Below, in pieces: positions 21,122 to 33,805 of a stretch of DNA of 59,784 nucleotides. Made by a program: the position numbers and the translations under genes. Below the pieces are notes generated by a model, which saw nothing but the letters and a program-made list of their open reading frames with translations, ran no database searches and was not told the origin of the DNA. The DNA is from Trichosphaerium sp. ATCC 40318 (taxonomy: Eukaryota; Discosea; Flabellinia; Trichosidae): NCBI GenBank assembly GCA_038496445.1, contig JALMLS010000273.1, positions 1-59,784 on the forward strand. The letters are read 5' to 3'. Each line of letters opens with the position of its first letter. Position 1 is the stretch's first letter.

Positions 21122-22452
21122 ATGTCGCAACAACGCCGTGGCTTTTCCAAGTATTATGACAAACGCCCAAAGGATCGCGTGTTGAAATGGTCAAACAGAG
21201 AATCCATACAGTATGTACTTCATAACATCTGCAATACTGGCAACTAATATTTCTTTGGGCTCCGATTTTGACAGCAGCATTGAAGCCTTACGGATTTACC
21301 TATGTTGACTATCCCGTGTTAGACGTTTGGACTAAACTTAAAAAACAACGTAACGTTATTGGTATTGGAAAAGCCAAGACACCAATGGCATTTTTCACCT
21401 TCAAGTGGGATAATAAGATTTTTGAAAACTTGTTATTCACAAGCACATATGAACAACATCACACTGACCTAAAAAATGGGATCACTACCCATATGACGAA
21501 CTTCTCTGGTATAGTGATATGGCATGGGATTATTGGAATACAGAATATTCGCACATTGTGGAGCACAGGTGAAGCACAAATTTTATTTACTGGGAAAACA
21601 GGTTTGTTGCAACTTAATCACTACTTCAACATCTCTGCCAACATGAAATTTGATGCTAACATGGTACATTCATTTCTAGTGATTGTCTTTAAGCGCCACA
21701 TGGTACCAGGTTATTTCACTTGTGCTGATGAAATCTGTATTCCATCATAATATTTCAATTGCCATATAAAAACTCACAACACTAAGAAACCATACGCATG
21801 GGCCATAGAATTGAAGTGTCTCGATGATTCGAACTAGGTATCTGATTGACTTTATCAATACTTTGATATAGCCTCATCTCACACCAAATGAATCCTTCTT
21901 TCATGTGCAAAATGGTCGAAAACAATTGGAAGGTGCCATTTTTTTACATGTGACTCTAATTTTTGTTCAGCCATGGATCTCAACAAGCCGGGGGAATTTG
22001 ACTTAGACGCTACTTCATCATGTAATACCAACCACTGTCAGTGGCCTTGCAGCAATCAATTGCAAAAAAAGTGCCTGTGGGATACACAAGATTGGCACCA
22101 TTGGACAAAACTGTTGCTGTTGCAACAAATAGCAATGAAATTGTAAAGTTGGCCACCACTCTCTACTGTGTGCATGATGACAAAAGTTCATTTGACAGTA
22201 GCAATAAAAGATATGTTCAAAAATAAAAATGATGACACCAAGGGAAATAGTGATCAATTTGGCCAGCTGGTCAAGTCCTATTGTACAGATAGGCGGTTCA
22301 AAAAATGGAACATGACACTTCTTGTTGGTTGGTTTTACTACACCCTCACAACTGCTTTTATTCTGTATAAGTGTCAAGACGGAACCCTTACTCCCAAAGG
22401 TTTTTTACAAGAAATTGCAACGGAATTGCTTCTCACAGGGACAGGAAAATAA
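21122..22452 (+). pseudogene. Decayed piggyBac-type transposase
   Basis: Pieces in several frames line up with a piggyBac (DDE_Tnp_1_7) transposase. The 21268-21750 piece has the core pattern FSGIVIWHGIIG...IRTLWST and ends CADEICIPS, matching the family's S-x-D-E block. After a TAA the same frame goes on with KKPYAWAIELKCLDDSN, like the family's K-P-x-x-W-G-I-K...D-S. The C-terminal piece at 22200-22452 (DQFGQLVKSYC...RFKKWNMTLLVGWFYYTLTTAFILYK...GFLQEIATELL) is a typical family end. At least two stops and a frameshift separate the pieces, so it is dead. A plus-strand stretch at 21122-21215 (MSQQRRGFSKYYDKRP) may be the former N-terminus. No TTAA duplication or terminal repeats were found. 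Confidence 0.8.
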
Positions 22453-23134
22453 CCTCCTAATATATTTGTGACAGTTTTTTTTTTCTTGTGATTTTTCATG
22501 ACGACTCCTTTGGCCGGCACTTTCAGAAAAATGAGACGGCGGTTTTGCGAGAAATTTTGTTGTGGCTTCCTTTTTTGTTACTCATTTTCCTTTCAAATAG
22601 AATTGCGCATTCACAAAACACGTATTCAACTAGTACGTATTATTACACGACTACAAGCCCGAATTTAAGGACATTCGCTCTTGTTCACGAGAACCTACCA
22701 TTCGCTCCCGAATTGGTTAGGTTTGCAGTGCTACAAGTGTACACTATGTATTCGGATGTATAGCGGGCATTTTGTTCTTTATTTTTTTAAATACGCGCTA
22801 CCAAGCTTTTGCTACAATACCAACAACCACGGATCACTTAAAAAACATGATGAATAGTTTTTCGGCAAAAAATATCATTTTCTGATTCTAGAAAACGTTT
22901 TGATAAACCATACACTCCTTGAATCTATTACCATAGTACTGTGTAATGGTATTCTAGCGATGAATTCTTCAAATTCTTTGTTTCACCTGAAAACTCACCT
23001 TTTTTTTTCGCTTGTGTCATTTTTGACGAAAAATGTAATGACGAATGCTCCGCACTTAACCTAAAAATACAAACAAACTAAACTCCAAAATTTCCTAATC
23101 TTGATTAGAATAACATCACCTCCTCCTCGTTACC
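22453..23134. other. Intergenic stretch without a supported gene
   Basis: Only a 91-codon ORF of unlikely composition (22488-22763) is present. The last 100 bp should be the tectonin promoter. I see no repeat or RNA gene. Confidence 0.5.
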
Positions 23135-24365
23135 ATGAATAAGACAATTGGAGTACTGTTATGTCTGCTAGCTATTTGCTATGCAAACACCTACCAAACT
23201 ATCGCAACAAACACACAGAACGTATGTAGAGGTTGCGTAAAAGAATTGTACTTTGGTATCGCTCTTGACTGTGATGGCTCCGTCCCTGGCTCACTTCTAA
23301 CAACTTGCAACAGTCACGGAGGTCCAGGCGAATGTAGATTCCCACCAGATACCTCTGTGACTAAGGCAGAATGCCAACAATTATGTGACGATGATGTTCG
23401 CTGTAATTACTATATTAGCAAAGACATGTTCTGCAATTTGTATTTAACGAATATCTGCTCTTTCGTCTATTTTGGTGGGCAAGCACGCGATATCGAGATG
23501 AAAATTCCAGCCACCACGGAATCGCCTGTAGACCCTAGTGTTGGTAGCTGGGGCCGCAGTTCTATAGACGGTAAGCTCATTCAAGCAGCTGTTGGACCAG
23601 GTTTATGGGGAGTTAGTACATCAGACAAAATATATATCAGGGAATCAAACAGCTGGACACGTGTATCTGGTTATCTGAAGTACATATCAACCAGTGATGA
23701 AGCTCATGTTTGGGGCGTTAATACTGATGATAATATTTTTGAACGTACTGGTATCACTGTACGTTACTTTTTGTTTAAACTAGTTTCTTTTTCATTAGAA
23801 AAGTGTTTGTTTACTTATTTCTAGGATTGCAACAAAATGGGAACTTCATGGCGTCATGTTGCAGGAAAGTTGGTTCAGTTATCTGTTGGTTTTGATAATC
23901 GTCTTTGGGGAGTTAACGCAGCCAATACGGTCTACTACAAAGCTCCGTCAAGCGATCATTTTACACAGGTACATTGTTTGAAAACCAAAAGTACTTTTCT
24001 CATTTTTTTTCAAGGTTTCAGGCTTCAAAGCAATAGAAGTTCAAGTCGATGTTTCTGGTATTGCGTATGTTCTTGATGAATCAGGTTTTCTATCTTATAG
24101 AACAGGTGTCACTGTTAGAAACCAAATTGGTACTGGATGGCAAACAATAGCAAGAGGAGCTCCTATGAAACACTTTGCTGTGTGCTCTGGTGTTATTTAC
24201 GCTATAAGAATTGATGATGTTGTTTACAGAAAATTATCACTTCATGACAGCGACCCTTGGACTATCATGGCTGGATTGAGTTTAAAGTCAATAACTTGCG
24301 GATTTCCTAATAAGATTTGGGGTGTCAACGCCGGAGACACAATCTTCCAAATTTTTGAGCAATAA
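23135..24365 (+). CDS. Secreted tectonin-repeat protein with Cys-rich PAN/apple-like head
   Basis: Three exons (23135-23758, 23825-23968, 24015-24365) give 372 residues with all phases consistent. A signal peptide (MNKTIGVLLCLLAICYA) comes first. Residues about 30-120 are Cys-rich with AECQQLCDDDVRCNYY, the pattern of a PAN/apple module, which binds protein or sugar. The rest is a set of tectonin repeats (WGVSTSDKIYIRES, VWGVNTDDNIFER, LWGVNAANTVYYK, IWGVNAGDTIFQI) that should form a beta-propeller. Tectonins are known from slime moulds and animals as lectins that bind bacterial surface sugars. A role in recognising or capturing bacteria is likely but inferred. It stops at TAA 24363-24365. 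Confidence 0.88.
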
Positions 24366-25004
24366 AAATCATGTTACAGGTAATAAAAGTGTTACCCCTT
24401 TAACTCTGTCTCCATGTCCTTTTTGTTGTTGTGCCGTAATGATGAAGACAGGTACAACGTAATTTGATATGTTTAAATTGCCGTAAAGGAATAACTCTAC
24501 ACGCTTACAAGAAATTACCTTGGATAGAGAATACAATAAAATCTGGTAAGGAGCAAAGACCTTTTCATTTCTCGTGCCGAAAGTATCTGTATCTAAGAAC
24601 CAAGTGCTTAATCTATCCGTTTTGGTTATTTGCATTGAAATAGACCAACAATACTCTGTTGTGCAGGGTGTACTTTGTTGCTTGATTTTTTTTTATTTTT
24701 TTGCGAAGCTTTTTTCCCCGCCTATCGGACCTCACAAATGTCAATTCTTATAGAATTGTGAATGGTTAAATCATTTCGAGGTATTTTCAGCGGCGGTGGA
24801 GACCTTACTTTGATGAAATATATGTTTTTTGTGATCCCTGACTAGCTCTTAGTAGTCTAATATTGCTTTGAACTTCAAGTCAACGCCCGTCATGTTATAA
24901 CATTAAGGAATGGAATAAGCACGTGGAAGTATATACTGCGATTTAGCGCTAGAAATCTATCATACACATTCTATAGCGTACTCTACCTGACGAAATAACT
25001 AAAA
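24366..25004. other. Intergenic stretch, one doubtful minus-strand ORF
   Basis: An 88-codon ORF on the minus strand (24369-24635, starts MQITKTDRLSTWFLDT) directly abuts the tectonin stop. It has no recognisable domain and no visible partner exons, so I do not call it a gene. The remainder is AT-rich and featureless. Confidence 0.45.
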
Positions 25005-26273
25005 ATGGACTCAAACAGCGCATTCTTTAATGAGATTCCCATTGAGGTCATTGTTCTTATCCTACAGTTTGTTCCCGTGTTATCTATGCCTTTAGTTGTA
25101 CGTACATCACTTTTATTATCCAATACCGCCAAACAGCACTTGGGATACACAAAAAGGGGAACCATTGTTCTCAAGACGAAAAAAAAGCTGAAAAAGCTTT
25201 TCAAGGAAGCTCCGTATCTGATAAAAAGAAACACAATTTCTATTCATTTCAAAATAAGAAAAAAATCAGATTTAGAGTACCTTCAAGGTGCTTATGCAAT
25301 AGAACTGCATAAGGCAGTAAACAGCAATATCGATTTCACAAACCTTAAGGTCATTGATAGTATAAACTTCACTTGTTTCAGTAGAGTGACTGATGATCAT
25401 CTTAAACAACTTGCTGGGATACATAAAATAAGATGTCGTAGATCACAAGTCACAGATGATGGGATTAAAGCATTATCTGGTATTCACACTATTGATCTAG
25501 CTTGGACAACAGTTACAGATGATGGCGTGAAAGCCTTGGCTGGTGTTCATACAATTGATTTATGTTGTTGTCGAGGTCTTAAGAATGAAGGTATCAAGGC
25601 TTTAGCTGGAGTTCACGAAATAAATTTAGAGGACACAAGCGTAGCAGATGAAGGTGTTAAAGCCCTGGCTGGTGTTCATACAATCGATCTTTCAACAACA
25701 AAAGTTACAGATGATGGTGTGAAAGCCTTGGCTGGTGTTCATACAATTTCTTTGTGTTGTTGTCAGATAACAGATGAAGGTGTTAGAGCATTAGTTGGTG
25801 TTCACAAAATAGAGTTACGTAGCTGCTCAGGTATAACTGATGAAGGTGTGAAAGTGCTAGCTGGTGTTCATACAATTGATCTTTTGAACACAAGCATTAC
25901 AGATGAAGGTGTAAAAGCCTTGGCTGGTGTTCACACCATCGATCTTTCAAGAACAAAAGTTACAGATGAAGGTTTGAAAGCCTTGGCTGGTGTTCATACA
26001 ATCAGTTTAAGCCATTGTCAATACATTACAGATGACGGCATTAAGGTTTTAGCAGGTGTTCATGGAATAAGGTTAGGGAAGTGTCCAGGTATAACAGATG
26101 AAGGTATTAAAGCTTTAGCTGGTGTTCATACAATTGATTTACGTTTTAATCAGCAAATTACAGATGAAGGTATCGCAGCTTTGGCTGGTGCTCATACAAT
26201 TGATTTACGCTTTTGTTACCAACTTAGACCAAAGAGAATCAAGGCTCTTTATGGGAGTAAATTGATTGTTTAA
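25005..26273 (+). CDS. F-box-like leucine-rich-repeat protein (422 aa)
   Basis: A single-exon gene. The N-terminus (FFNEIPIEVIVLILQFVP) resembles an F-box, followed by a basic stretch and then about 14 regular leucine-rich repeats of 22-24 residues with the core TDEGVKALAGVHTIDL, the Cys-containing/amn1 subclass. Such proteins usually bring substrates to SCF ubiquitin ligases. Many repeat units are almost the same at the DNA level (GCTGGTGTTCATACAATTGA recurs), so the array has probably grown or been homogenised by recombination. It is intact, unlike its relative at 9613-10532. It starts at ATG 25005 (MDSNSAFF) and ends at TAA. No introns are needed. Confidence 0.88.
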   Translation: MDSNSAFFNEIPIEVIVLILQFVPVLSMPLVVRTSLLLSNTAKQHLGYTKRGTIVLKTKKKLKKLFKEAPYLIKRNTISIHFKIRKKSDLEYLQGAYAIELHKAVNSNIDFTNLKVIDSINFTCFSRVTDDHLKQLAGIHKIRCRRSQVTDDGIKALSGIHTIDLAWTTVTDDGVKALAGVHTIDLCCCRGLKNEGIKALAGVHEINLEDTSVADEGVKALAGVHTIDLSTTKVTDDGVKALAGVHTISLCCCQITDEGVRALVGVHKIELRSCSGITDEGVKVLAGVHTIDLLNTSITDEGVKALAGVHTIDLSRTKVTDEGLKALAGVHTISLSHCQYITDDGIKVLAGVHGIRLGKCPGITDEGIKALAGVHTIDLRFNQQITDEGIAALAGAHTIDLRFCYQLRPKRIKALYGSKLIV

Positions 26274-26386
26274 AGCTACAAGCAGTTTCGGTTAACAAAT
26301 GCCAAATGTCCTGATGATGTAAAGTTGTTATTAAATTCAATGTCTGGCAAGCCTCAAGCCAAGGCAGCATCTCCAATAGGTGTGAT

Positions 26387-26488
26387 AGGCTTTTCTTTTT
26401 TATTGTCACTGGCTAGTTTATAAACTACAGCGTGCTTAGGTTCATTCAACACTGCCTATAATAGGCAGTGACAATAATAAAAAAGGCC
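26387..26488. repeat. Inverted repeat with nested perfect palindrome (MITE-like)
   Basis: The arms, about 25 bp each at 26388-26412 and 26464-26488, read GGCTTTTCTTTTTTATTG and, on the other strand, GGCCTTTTTTATTATTG, both continuing GTCACTG. Inside, 26450-26470 (CACTGCCTATAATAGGCAGTG) is a palindrome with 10-bp arms around one base. It could be a tiny transposon remnant or a transcript-end hairpin; it lies about 110 bp after the LRR gene stop. Confidence 0.6.
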
Positions 26489-26688
26489 GGTGACACAGAT
26501 ATGTTGTTATTAAAGATCTAACACTGCTAGTTTGTAACATTGCTCAAACACTTTTTGTTGTTGTTTTTATTAAGTACAGGTTAACATGCCAACATAGTGA
26601 GGTGAACAAAACAAGAAAGAGAGATTTAGGAGTACATCCATTGAAAATACAACTTTGTTCTTTTTTTTTTTTGAATGTCGAAATGTTA

Positions 26689-29600
26689 TTAGTTTGAAGA
26701 GGTTGTATTATTAACAGCAACTACGCTATTTATACCATTATTTGAACTAAGTACTGGTTCTTCTGCTGAAGATAAGAATGGTTCTACATCTTCATTGTGT
26801 AATATATCATAAGCATACAAGTACTGCTCATTACCAACATCTCCACATGTGCCTATATTTTTTTGGTTAAAAAGGTAATCATTGGTGGCGTAATATGCAA
26901 GGTTCTCAAAGGTCAAATACTACAGAATACCCGATAGTTCGTAGAGTATTTTTAGTGCATAAAGAACTGCTACACGGATTTTCATATGAAGCAGGATGTT
27001 TGAGAACCTTACTAAGATTATAAAACAAATAATAAAAAATTTGGTTTTCTTCTCTTATGCTCCAAAAGTGACTTATCCTTTTTGACAAGATCAAAGTACA
27101 CATGCATTTTAAATAATAAAAAACACGAATATTGGTTTTTGGCTTTAAAGAAGTCCAAAAAGTAAGGAAATAATTTTTAACAATCTGATGAAATACAAAG
27201 ATAAAAGCAATTATTGTACCTTTTACAATCCAATTCTTGAATTCAAGCAAGTTAGGAAAGAAAGATGCAAAGCATACTAGTATAATAGCTACATCAAATA
27301 CAATATAAGCGTAGAACTCAAGTTTAGCAAGAAGAAGTCCTAGCCTGAGAGCAGTCATAACACAAACAACACACTCAATAATCAAGAAATAGACATATTT
27401 CCGTTTTTGGACACTGAAAGGGCACTTGGCAAGCGATCCGACCTAATAACAAGTTAACCAGAGAGTGTGTTTATTGTGACATTATTCATTGAAGAAACAG
27501 CGCACAGGCAACTCAAAGAAACGTTAAAAAAAAAGGCAAAAGAGAACATCATTTGTAGTTTTTACTTGTTCTCTTGTCTTACGTACCACGAATACAATAT
27601 ATACTAACATAACAAGTGATATTTGTATAACAGGGTTACCAATATCAATACCAAATAGTATACCAACAATGATACGACGTAATAACTCTGTTATAAAAAA
27701 AAGCCTAAGTCGGTTGTTAGACAAGTATTGAAGTGTAACGTTATCTAGAGTTATTACGTACCTATTGGAGAACGTATACTGCTTGTATACAATAGATGCA
27801 AGTGATCTATTACGAACTCTGAAGTCGTTAAACTCTTCTTTACCAAGACGAATCAATTTATAAGACACCCACGAATAAACAAGGATAATAGCAACCTAAC
27901 AAAGAGTTTCAGAAAAAAAAACAGTTGATGGAGTTCAATATAAGATTTGTTGGTATGAAACGTGACGTACAAGTACGAATAATAGTCCAATGAGTGTACC
28001 AAAATCAGAGTTAACAGTTTCTTTTTCATGCACTTGGCTGTAAATCTCAAAAGTAAAAAGAAAAGCCAAAGGTCCCAAAAAACCTGTTCCAAGCCTCACG
28101 AAAACAGAATGAAAAACATATACCCTACACACGGTTAGTATAAGTTCTATAAATTGCCTAATAAAGCCTAGTAATAAGTGTACGTACAAAGAGTATTTAA
28201 AGCAGTAAGAAAAGTCCTTATCGAGGTAGTTAACCATGAAGCACGCTTTGAATGAAGCAAAAATAACACTTATCCCAATAAATGTTGCTGCTATTATCAA
28301 GAACCTAACGAGGTACTAATGTTAATAAAAATACCAATCTACTTTTGATAACATAAAACATCAACAGTAACATAAAAATATCACGTGTTAAACACGTGTG
28401 ACTTACCACAAGAATGAATTTTTAAACGTAAACACATCAATAAGTATATCATTTCCAATCCTAGGTTGAGACGATTCAGCACACTCGAGGATCCTTTATG
28501 AGTTTTTTGGTGTTCCTGCTTCAGAAACAGATACTACTACGTACATGTCCAAGTTTGGCCTTAATGATGGAGCACCAAGACCACCAAAGTTGAAAATATA
28601 CCAAGTCATATCATAAGCATAGTATGAGTAGGCACGTGACATTTCAACGTTTACTACTGATGTGAATGCGATTATTTGTAAGTATTCGACAAGTAACTAA
28701 TTAATTATTAGAAACAAGCAAAAAGGTGGAACGCAATGCGAGAAAAACTGTTGAACATAGGATGGTTTTTCGAAGAAAATAAAAAAGCTCTTGTGACAAA
28801 TGATTTCGATCTGTATGTGGAAGGTAAATGGTAAATATGGTACCAGCATATTCCACATTGGCGCGCCAATAGGAGTGAAAAATATACTCAATAAGGAGGC
28901 AACAACAGGAATCGCCGCAATTGCACTAATAACAGCTGCAGCTGTACTGCTCGCTTGAAAGAAGCTACAATCTTCACCAGACCAAGAAGGCTCGCAGGAG
29001 CACACGTGTTCTTTACTCTCACAAGATCCATGATTAGAACAATTATTACGGCATTCTACGCAAGAAACAGTAAGAACAAGTGAAACAAACAAAAAAAAGA
29101 GCGTACCAAAAAATTCGAAACTAACATTAGGATGTGTACAGCCTCTACCCCTTGATACAACACAAACTTTAAACTTCTGAATAGTGTTACCCTTTGGAAC
29201 ATCACCTAGAAAAAAGGGGTCAACGCTGTGTGATAACATGTGAGTTGGATATTTACATTGAATATTTCCGTTTACTAGAACTGGCTCACTGCATTCGTAG
29301 TCAGGTAGGTCAGAGTAGTCATGTATAACTGAAGCTTGAACTGTAACCGCCAGACCAGTTTCATCTGTTGGAAAATGTTCTCCTTTAATAGTGATACGTG
29401 TAGGGGCATAAGAAACACCAGAAGAAGGAGAAACAGAAGTGACAATTGGCGCTAATTTAGATTAATAAGAACAGTTTGTGATGAAAAGAGGTGTTTGTAT
29501 CATTGTTATACCTTTGCTTACAGCAAGGGTTATAGAATTCGTCGATGGCTTCACATCAACAGCTGTATCCAGTGATTCAGAAAGAGTCACATATCTGTAT

Positions 29601-32600
29601 TCTGTAAAGTCACCAGAGGATAGATAAAACGATACAAACTATTTTGTTAACGGTTAGCTTCTAACTTTAATATCAAAAAGGATATTCCTTGCAAATCAGC
29701 GCATCAGCGCACGTGTTGTACGTTTATGATAAAAGGTAAAGAAGTAATGAAAGAGTAAATTACTGAAGGTCTCTTTAAAAAAAAAGAAAGAAGTAAACAT
29801 ACCTTGTTTGAAGTTGATAGAGGTGCTAAAGCAGTCTCATTCTTTTCAATAACAAAGTTAGCATTTCCAATAGAGTATTCTCCGCTCTTTGGTGCTGTTC
29901 CTTGTTGTATGACGTTGAGAGCACCATTGATCCAAATGGAACTCATATCCTTAAAGAGAATTAATGACGTAATTATCAGTTATATCAGTATGTACTTGTG
30001 ATACGATAGTTGGAGCAATTAAATCTCCTTTAAATTGATCCAATGAACCATAAATGGACAATGGCTGAGCGCTCTCTGTGAAGCATAATGTGAGAATTCA
30101 AAAGGTTTCGACTTATTAATTAAAAATAAACGTACTATCAGTGAACTGAGGTTTTATGTATCCTCCTTCCATATACACATTACCCACAATGGTACCTCTA
30201 CCTACAACATATATTTGAGTATGAAACAGATAAAAACAGTAAAAACTCAAAACTTTTACCTTCAATTGAACCACCCTTTAAGTATAAATCGCTTTGTAGC
30301 CTCAGTGTGCCTCCATTCAAATATAAAACGCCATTGTAGTGTTCTAACTTCTTGTATATAACCCAAGAAGATCTATTTGCGACAGTTGCGTAGCCTAAAG
30401 AAGTAAGTTAATGAGACTTCTCAACAAAGCACAAAACCAAAAAACTAACCATAGATATGAACGCTACACAACAAAGTGACTATAACGCCTTCATTTGTAG
30501 TAAAGTGTGCTCCTTCCTCAACAACAAATGTAGAGTTCGAAACATCAGTCTATATATAGTACGTCAACACATAATTCTATGCAACACTTAAAAACTAGTA
30601 ACGTACATCAAGAGTTAGCTGTGCATTACTGTTTATAAGACCATGTGCACTATAATAGGATGACTGCAATACAACATTGCCACTACCACCTGAGTGCGCA
30701 TGGTAAGTATTTTTTATCATTAACATCAAGGTAACCCATTAACGTACGCCATGTTGTTTCTTGGAATGCTGTGACACGCATATTCGTAAATATATGTTTA
30801 CTTCCAGTCAAGAACTCCATTTTGTCACAAGAAATATTTTCTGTTTTACCAACATCTGAGCTTGTAATTGTACCACCGTTAAACTCAACTATGGAAATAT
30901 TGAAAGCGCTATACAGTGTAAGCGTTCCGCCTACAAAAAGTTAGTTGTCTATGTAATTTCTTGATGACTTACTCAACATCCGAAGTGTTTGGACTTTGAT
31001 TTGTTCACCAGCACTCTTCAAAGAAACTTTGGTATCAACAATTAAAGTAGTAATATCAAGTGAACCAGATACATCCAACTCACCACCAGATATGCCTTCT
31101 AAAGTACCTAATAATGATATCCTCAAAACGAGAAAAAAAATACAACATCAAAAAATAGACTCACCTGTTCCTGTAACTGAACTAGTGTCATAAAGAGTTC
31201 CTCCCCAAAGCAATATCCCGTCATTGGTAATAGATCCGTGCCTATAAAATAAAATTATTTCCAGCATAAAGTTAAAATACGCACGATTCTCCTTTTGACA
31301 CGTGAACGGTAGATTCAGTATCAATAGTTATTTTACCACCACTTAATATTGTCATTTGTGGATCAATCTTGAGCGTTGTTTGTCTACGAATCCGATGAGA
31401 ATAAAAATAACACGTGATTTAATTCAAGTCAATATTATTATTCCTTACTTAGGTATTTTCATGACACCTTCTATTTCCAGAGTACTATCGTCTAGAAGAG
31501 TAAAATGTTAGCTCGTGATTAAATTGTTTGGAAATACCTGTTGTGTCTTGGATTATGCAATTTGTATTTATTGCCGACTGGACATCTAGTAATGATCCTG
31601 ATACCATTTTCAATGATGAAGAGCCCATATAGAAGTCATTGCACGTCTAAACAAATACGTTAAAATAGAACTTGAGTATGTGTATTATTTGTTAAGTACT
31701 TTGTATATTAGCTTTGTTTTAACTGTAAGTTTCGATTTTGATAGATGTGAAGCGACACCCTCATCTGTTATAGTAAATGTGCCTATAGCAGAGTTTTCTA
31801 GTTCAATAGTGCCTCCATTCAAATCCAAGATATCAACGGACTCTTAAATGAAAACAGTCTCAGAAATAAACTTAAAAACCAACACAACATACCAGCCTTT
31901 CCTTTGACCGTTCCTGATTCTGATAACGCAATACTATTGTATTGTCCTTGTAAGAGCTAAATATAATCTAAGGTAAAGATAATAAATAAACTTGAGAGAA
32001 TGTACCGTAGCTTGTGACGCTTTGATTTGTATCGCCGAATGCACAAGTGGAGTATTAAATTGAGCATCAGACGACCCAGAAAACAATAAAGTTCCAGTAC
32101 CAAGTCTAGTAGAATACAATGTTATAAATGACTACCTACGACCTAGAATGGACGTACAGTAATTGATCGCCCTCGAAATCATGAGAACCGGTGTTAAATT
32201 CTATGGTTGACGTGGTATCCACTAAAGTGGATAAGAAAAAAAATTATAAAAGCAAATGTAGCTCGCACCTGTCAAGTGACCTTTCCATGATGTTGATTCT
32301 GTTATTATAACTGTCTTTGTATTGCTTATTGTAGCGGTACCGTTAAATATTATAGGCACCAAAAACTGAAACGTGGAAGGGCCATTTGATTGAATCTAAA
32401 AGAATTATTCCCAGGCGTTTTTTACAAAAAAAAGCTTTTTGTAATTACTTTGCCGTTAACAACAAGCGATGATGTGTTTCCAGAAGCTTGTAAAATACCA
32501 CTTTGATAGTTTAATAGGCCCTCATCAGCAACTACGCACATGTTACAAAACCATTTCTTTAAAAAGGTGAAAGATGTGTACCAGTGAACACCGTGTTGTT

Positions 32601-33397
32601 TAATAACACTTTTCCTCCTTGAAAAAGAGCTGTTGTCAGACTAACATCAAATGAATCAAGCTCTTTTGCGTCATCAGATAAGAATGTAATAGTTCCAATG
32701 AATAAAGGTATTCTATCATTGCTGGAACTCTATGAAAATAAATCGTTAAATCAAAAGTTATGTTTTCAGTGAACAATAAGTACTTTTATTGTTCCAGATT
32801 CCATCGTCACTGTTCCCTCAATCGATGACGAAGCACCGATACCCAATACTGCTCCAGTAGATAGTTTAATACCTCCTTTAGCATTTACTGTAACGCTTCC
32901 TGTTACTGTCAAGGAGGCTTTGAGCCAGCTATTTATTTCGTAAGAAGTGCACTGCTGAAATAATTTTATTCTCATTTTTCTGAAAAGCACGACAATCTTT
33001 GAGAAAATTCAAATGTGCTATTTCGTGCGTACAGTAATGGCGCTGCGTTAGAGCCAGAAATTGTTAAGCTCGCAATTGTTACAACTGTATTATTCGGTTG
33101 AGGTTCAAGAGAAACAACTGGGTTGGCGTTTACGTTCAATATACTAGTAAAAGTTAAGAAATAGTAGCTCTTGAAGGAACTGAACGTAACGCTCTGTGTA
33201 ATTATTTACAACTGCTCTCGACGCGCGAGGGATTTAACGACAGTAAAGCTAACGTACACGTTGTCACTAGGGCCTGGTTTACCATTAGGTGTCCAATTTG
33301 CGTCATTATCCCAGTCTCCGTTGTTTACACCGCTCCAGGTTTTATCCGCAGCGTGTACGGCAGAAAAGCACAGTACGAAAAAAAATATTGACAACAC
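26689..33397 (-). CDS. Large multi-exon surface receptor: beta-solenoid, IPT/TIG, EGF, multi-pass membrane region
   Basis: One gene is the simplest reading of many short minus-strand exons, though I did not fix every junction. It starts at ATG 33397 with a signal peptide (MLSIFFFVLCFSAVHA) and KTWSGVNNGDWDNDANW, the opening seen in bacterial-type beta-helix adhesins. About 20 exons (33.1-29.5 kb) encode short Ser/Thr/Gly/Val-rich rungs such as TVTMESGTIKV and VTIASLTISGSN. Next come an IPT/TIG domain at about 29450-29260 (SVSPSSGVSYAPTRITIKG), an EGF module at about 29060-28960 (CRNNCSNHGSCESKEHVCSC) and a membrane span (AAAVISAIAAIPVVASLLS). Further exons to 26.9 kb hold several hydrophobic segments (IAFIFVFHQIV, ISLVMLVYIVFVV), then a soluble tail ending NNTTSSN. 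TIG plus EGF surface proteins are common in social amoebae. Two adjacent genes remain possible. Confidence 0.65.
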
Positions 33398-33805
33398 TAC
33401 GGCCGGTGTAAGCTAATAACAGTTTCCGTTGACAAAATGACCATAATATAAAAGAAAAGTGCTCAAACAGCTTTTTACGAAAATTCGTGAGGGTTTAGAC
33501 GCCCATACCAAGGTACGAAGAGCACATTGTCATCTCATGTGTTTCCAATGACCACTGGATTTGTTTTAAAATCAAGAGAATAAGTTAGAACAGTAGTTAT
33601 GTCACACAAAGAAATCACAAGCTCTATTATCCGCTGATAAACTGAAACAAGAACAGTGGTTCGAGTACAAACCTCATTTTGCTAATTTAAACCATTCTAG
33701 GCGAAAAAATAGAACTAAGTTTGAACCGCCCAAAACGTGAATTTTGCTGGCTTTAAGTCACGCATTCGCATTCGTAAAACGTGAATTGAATTCCATAGAT
33801 ACATC

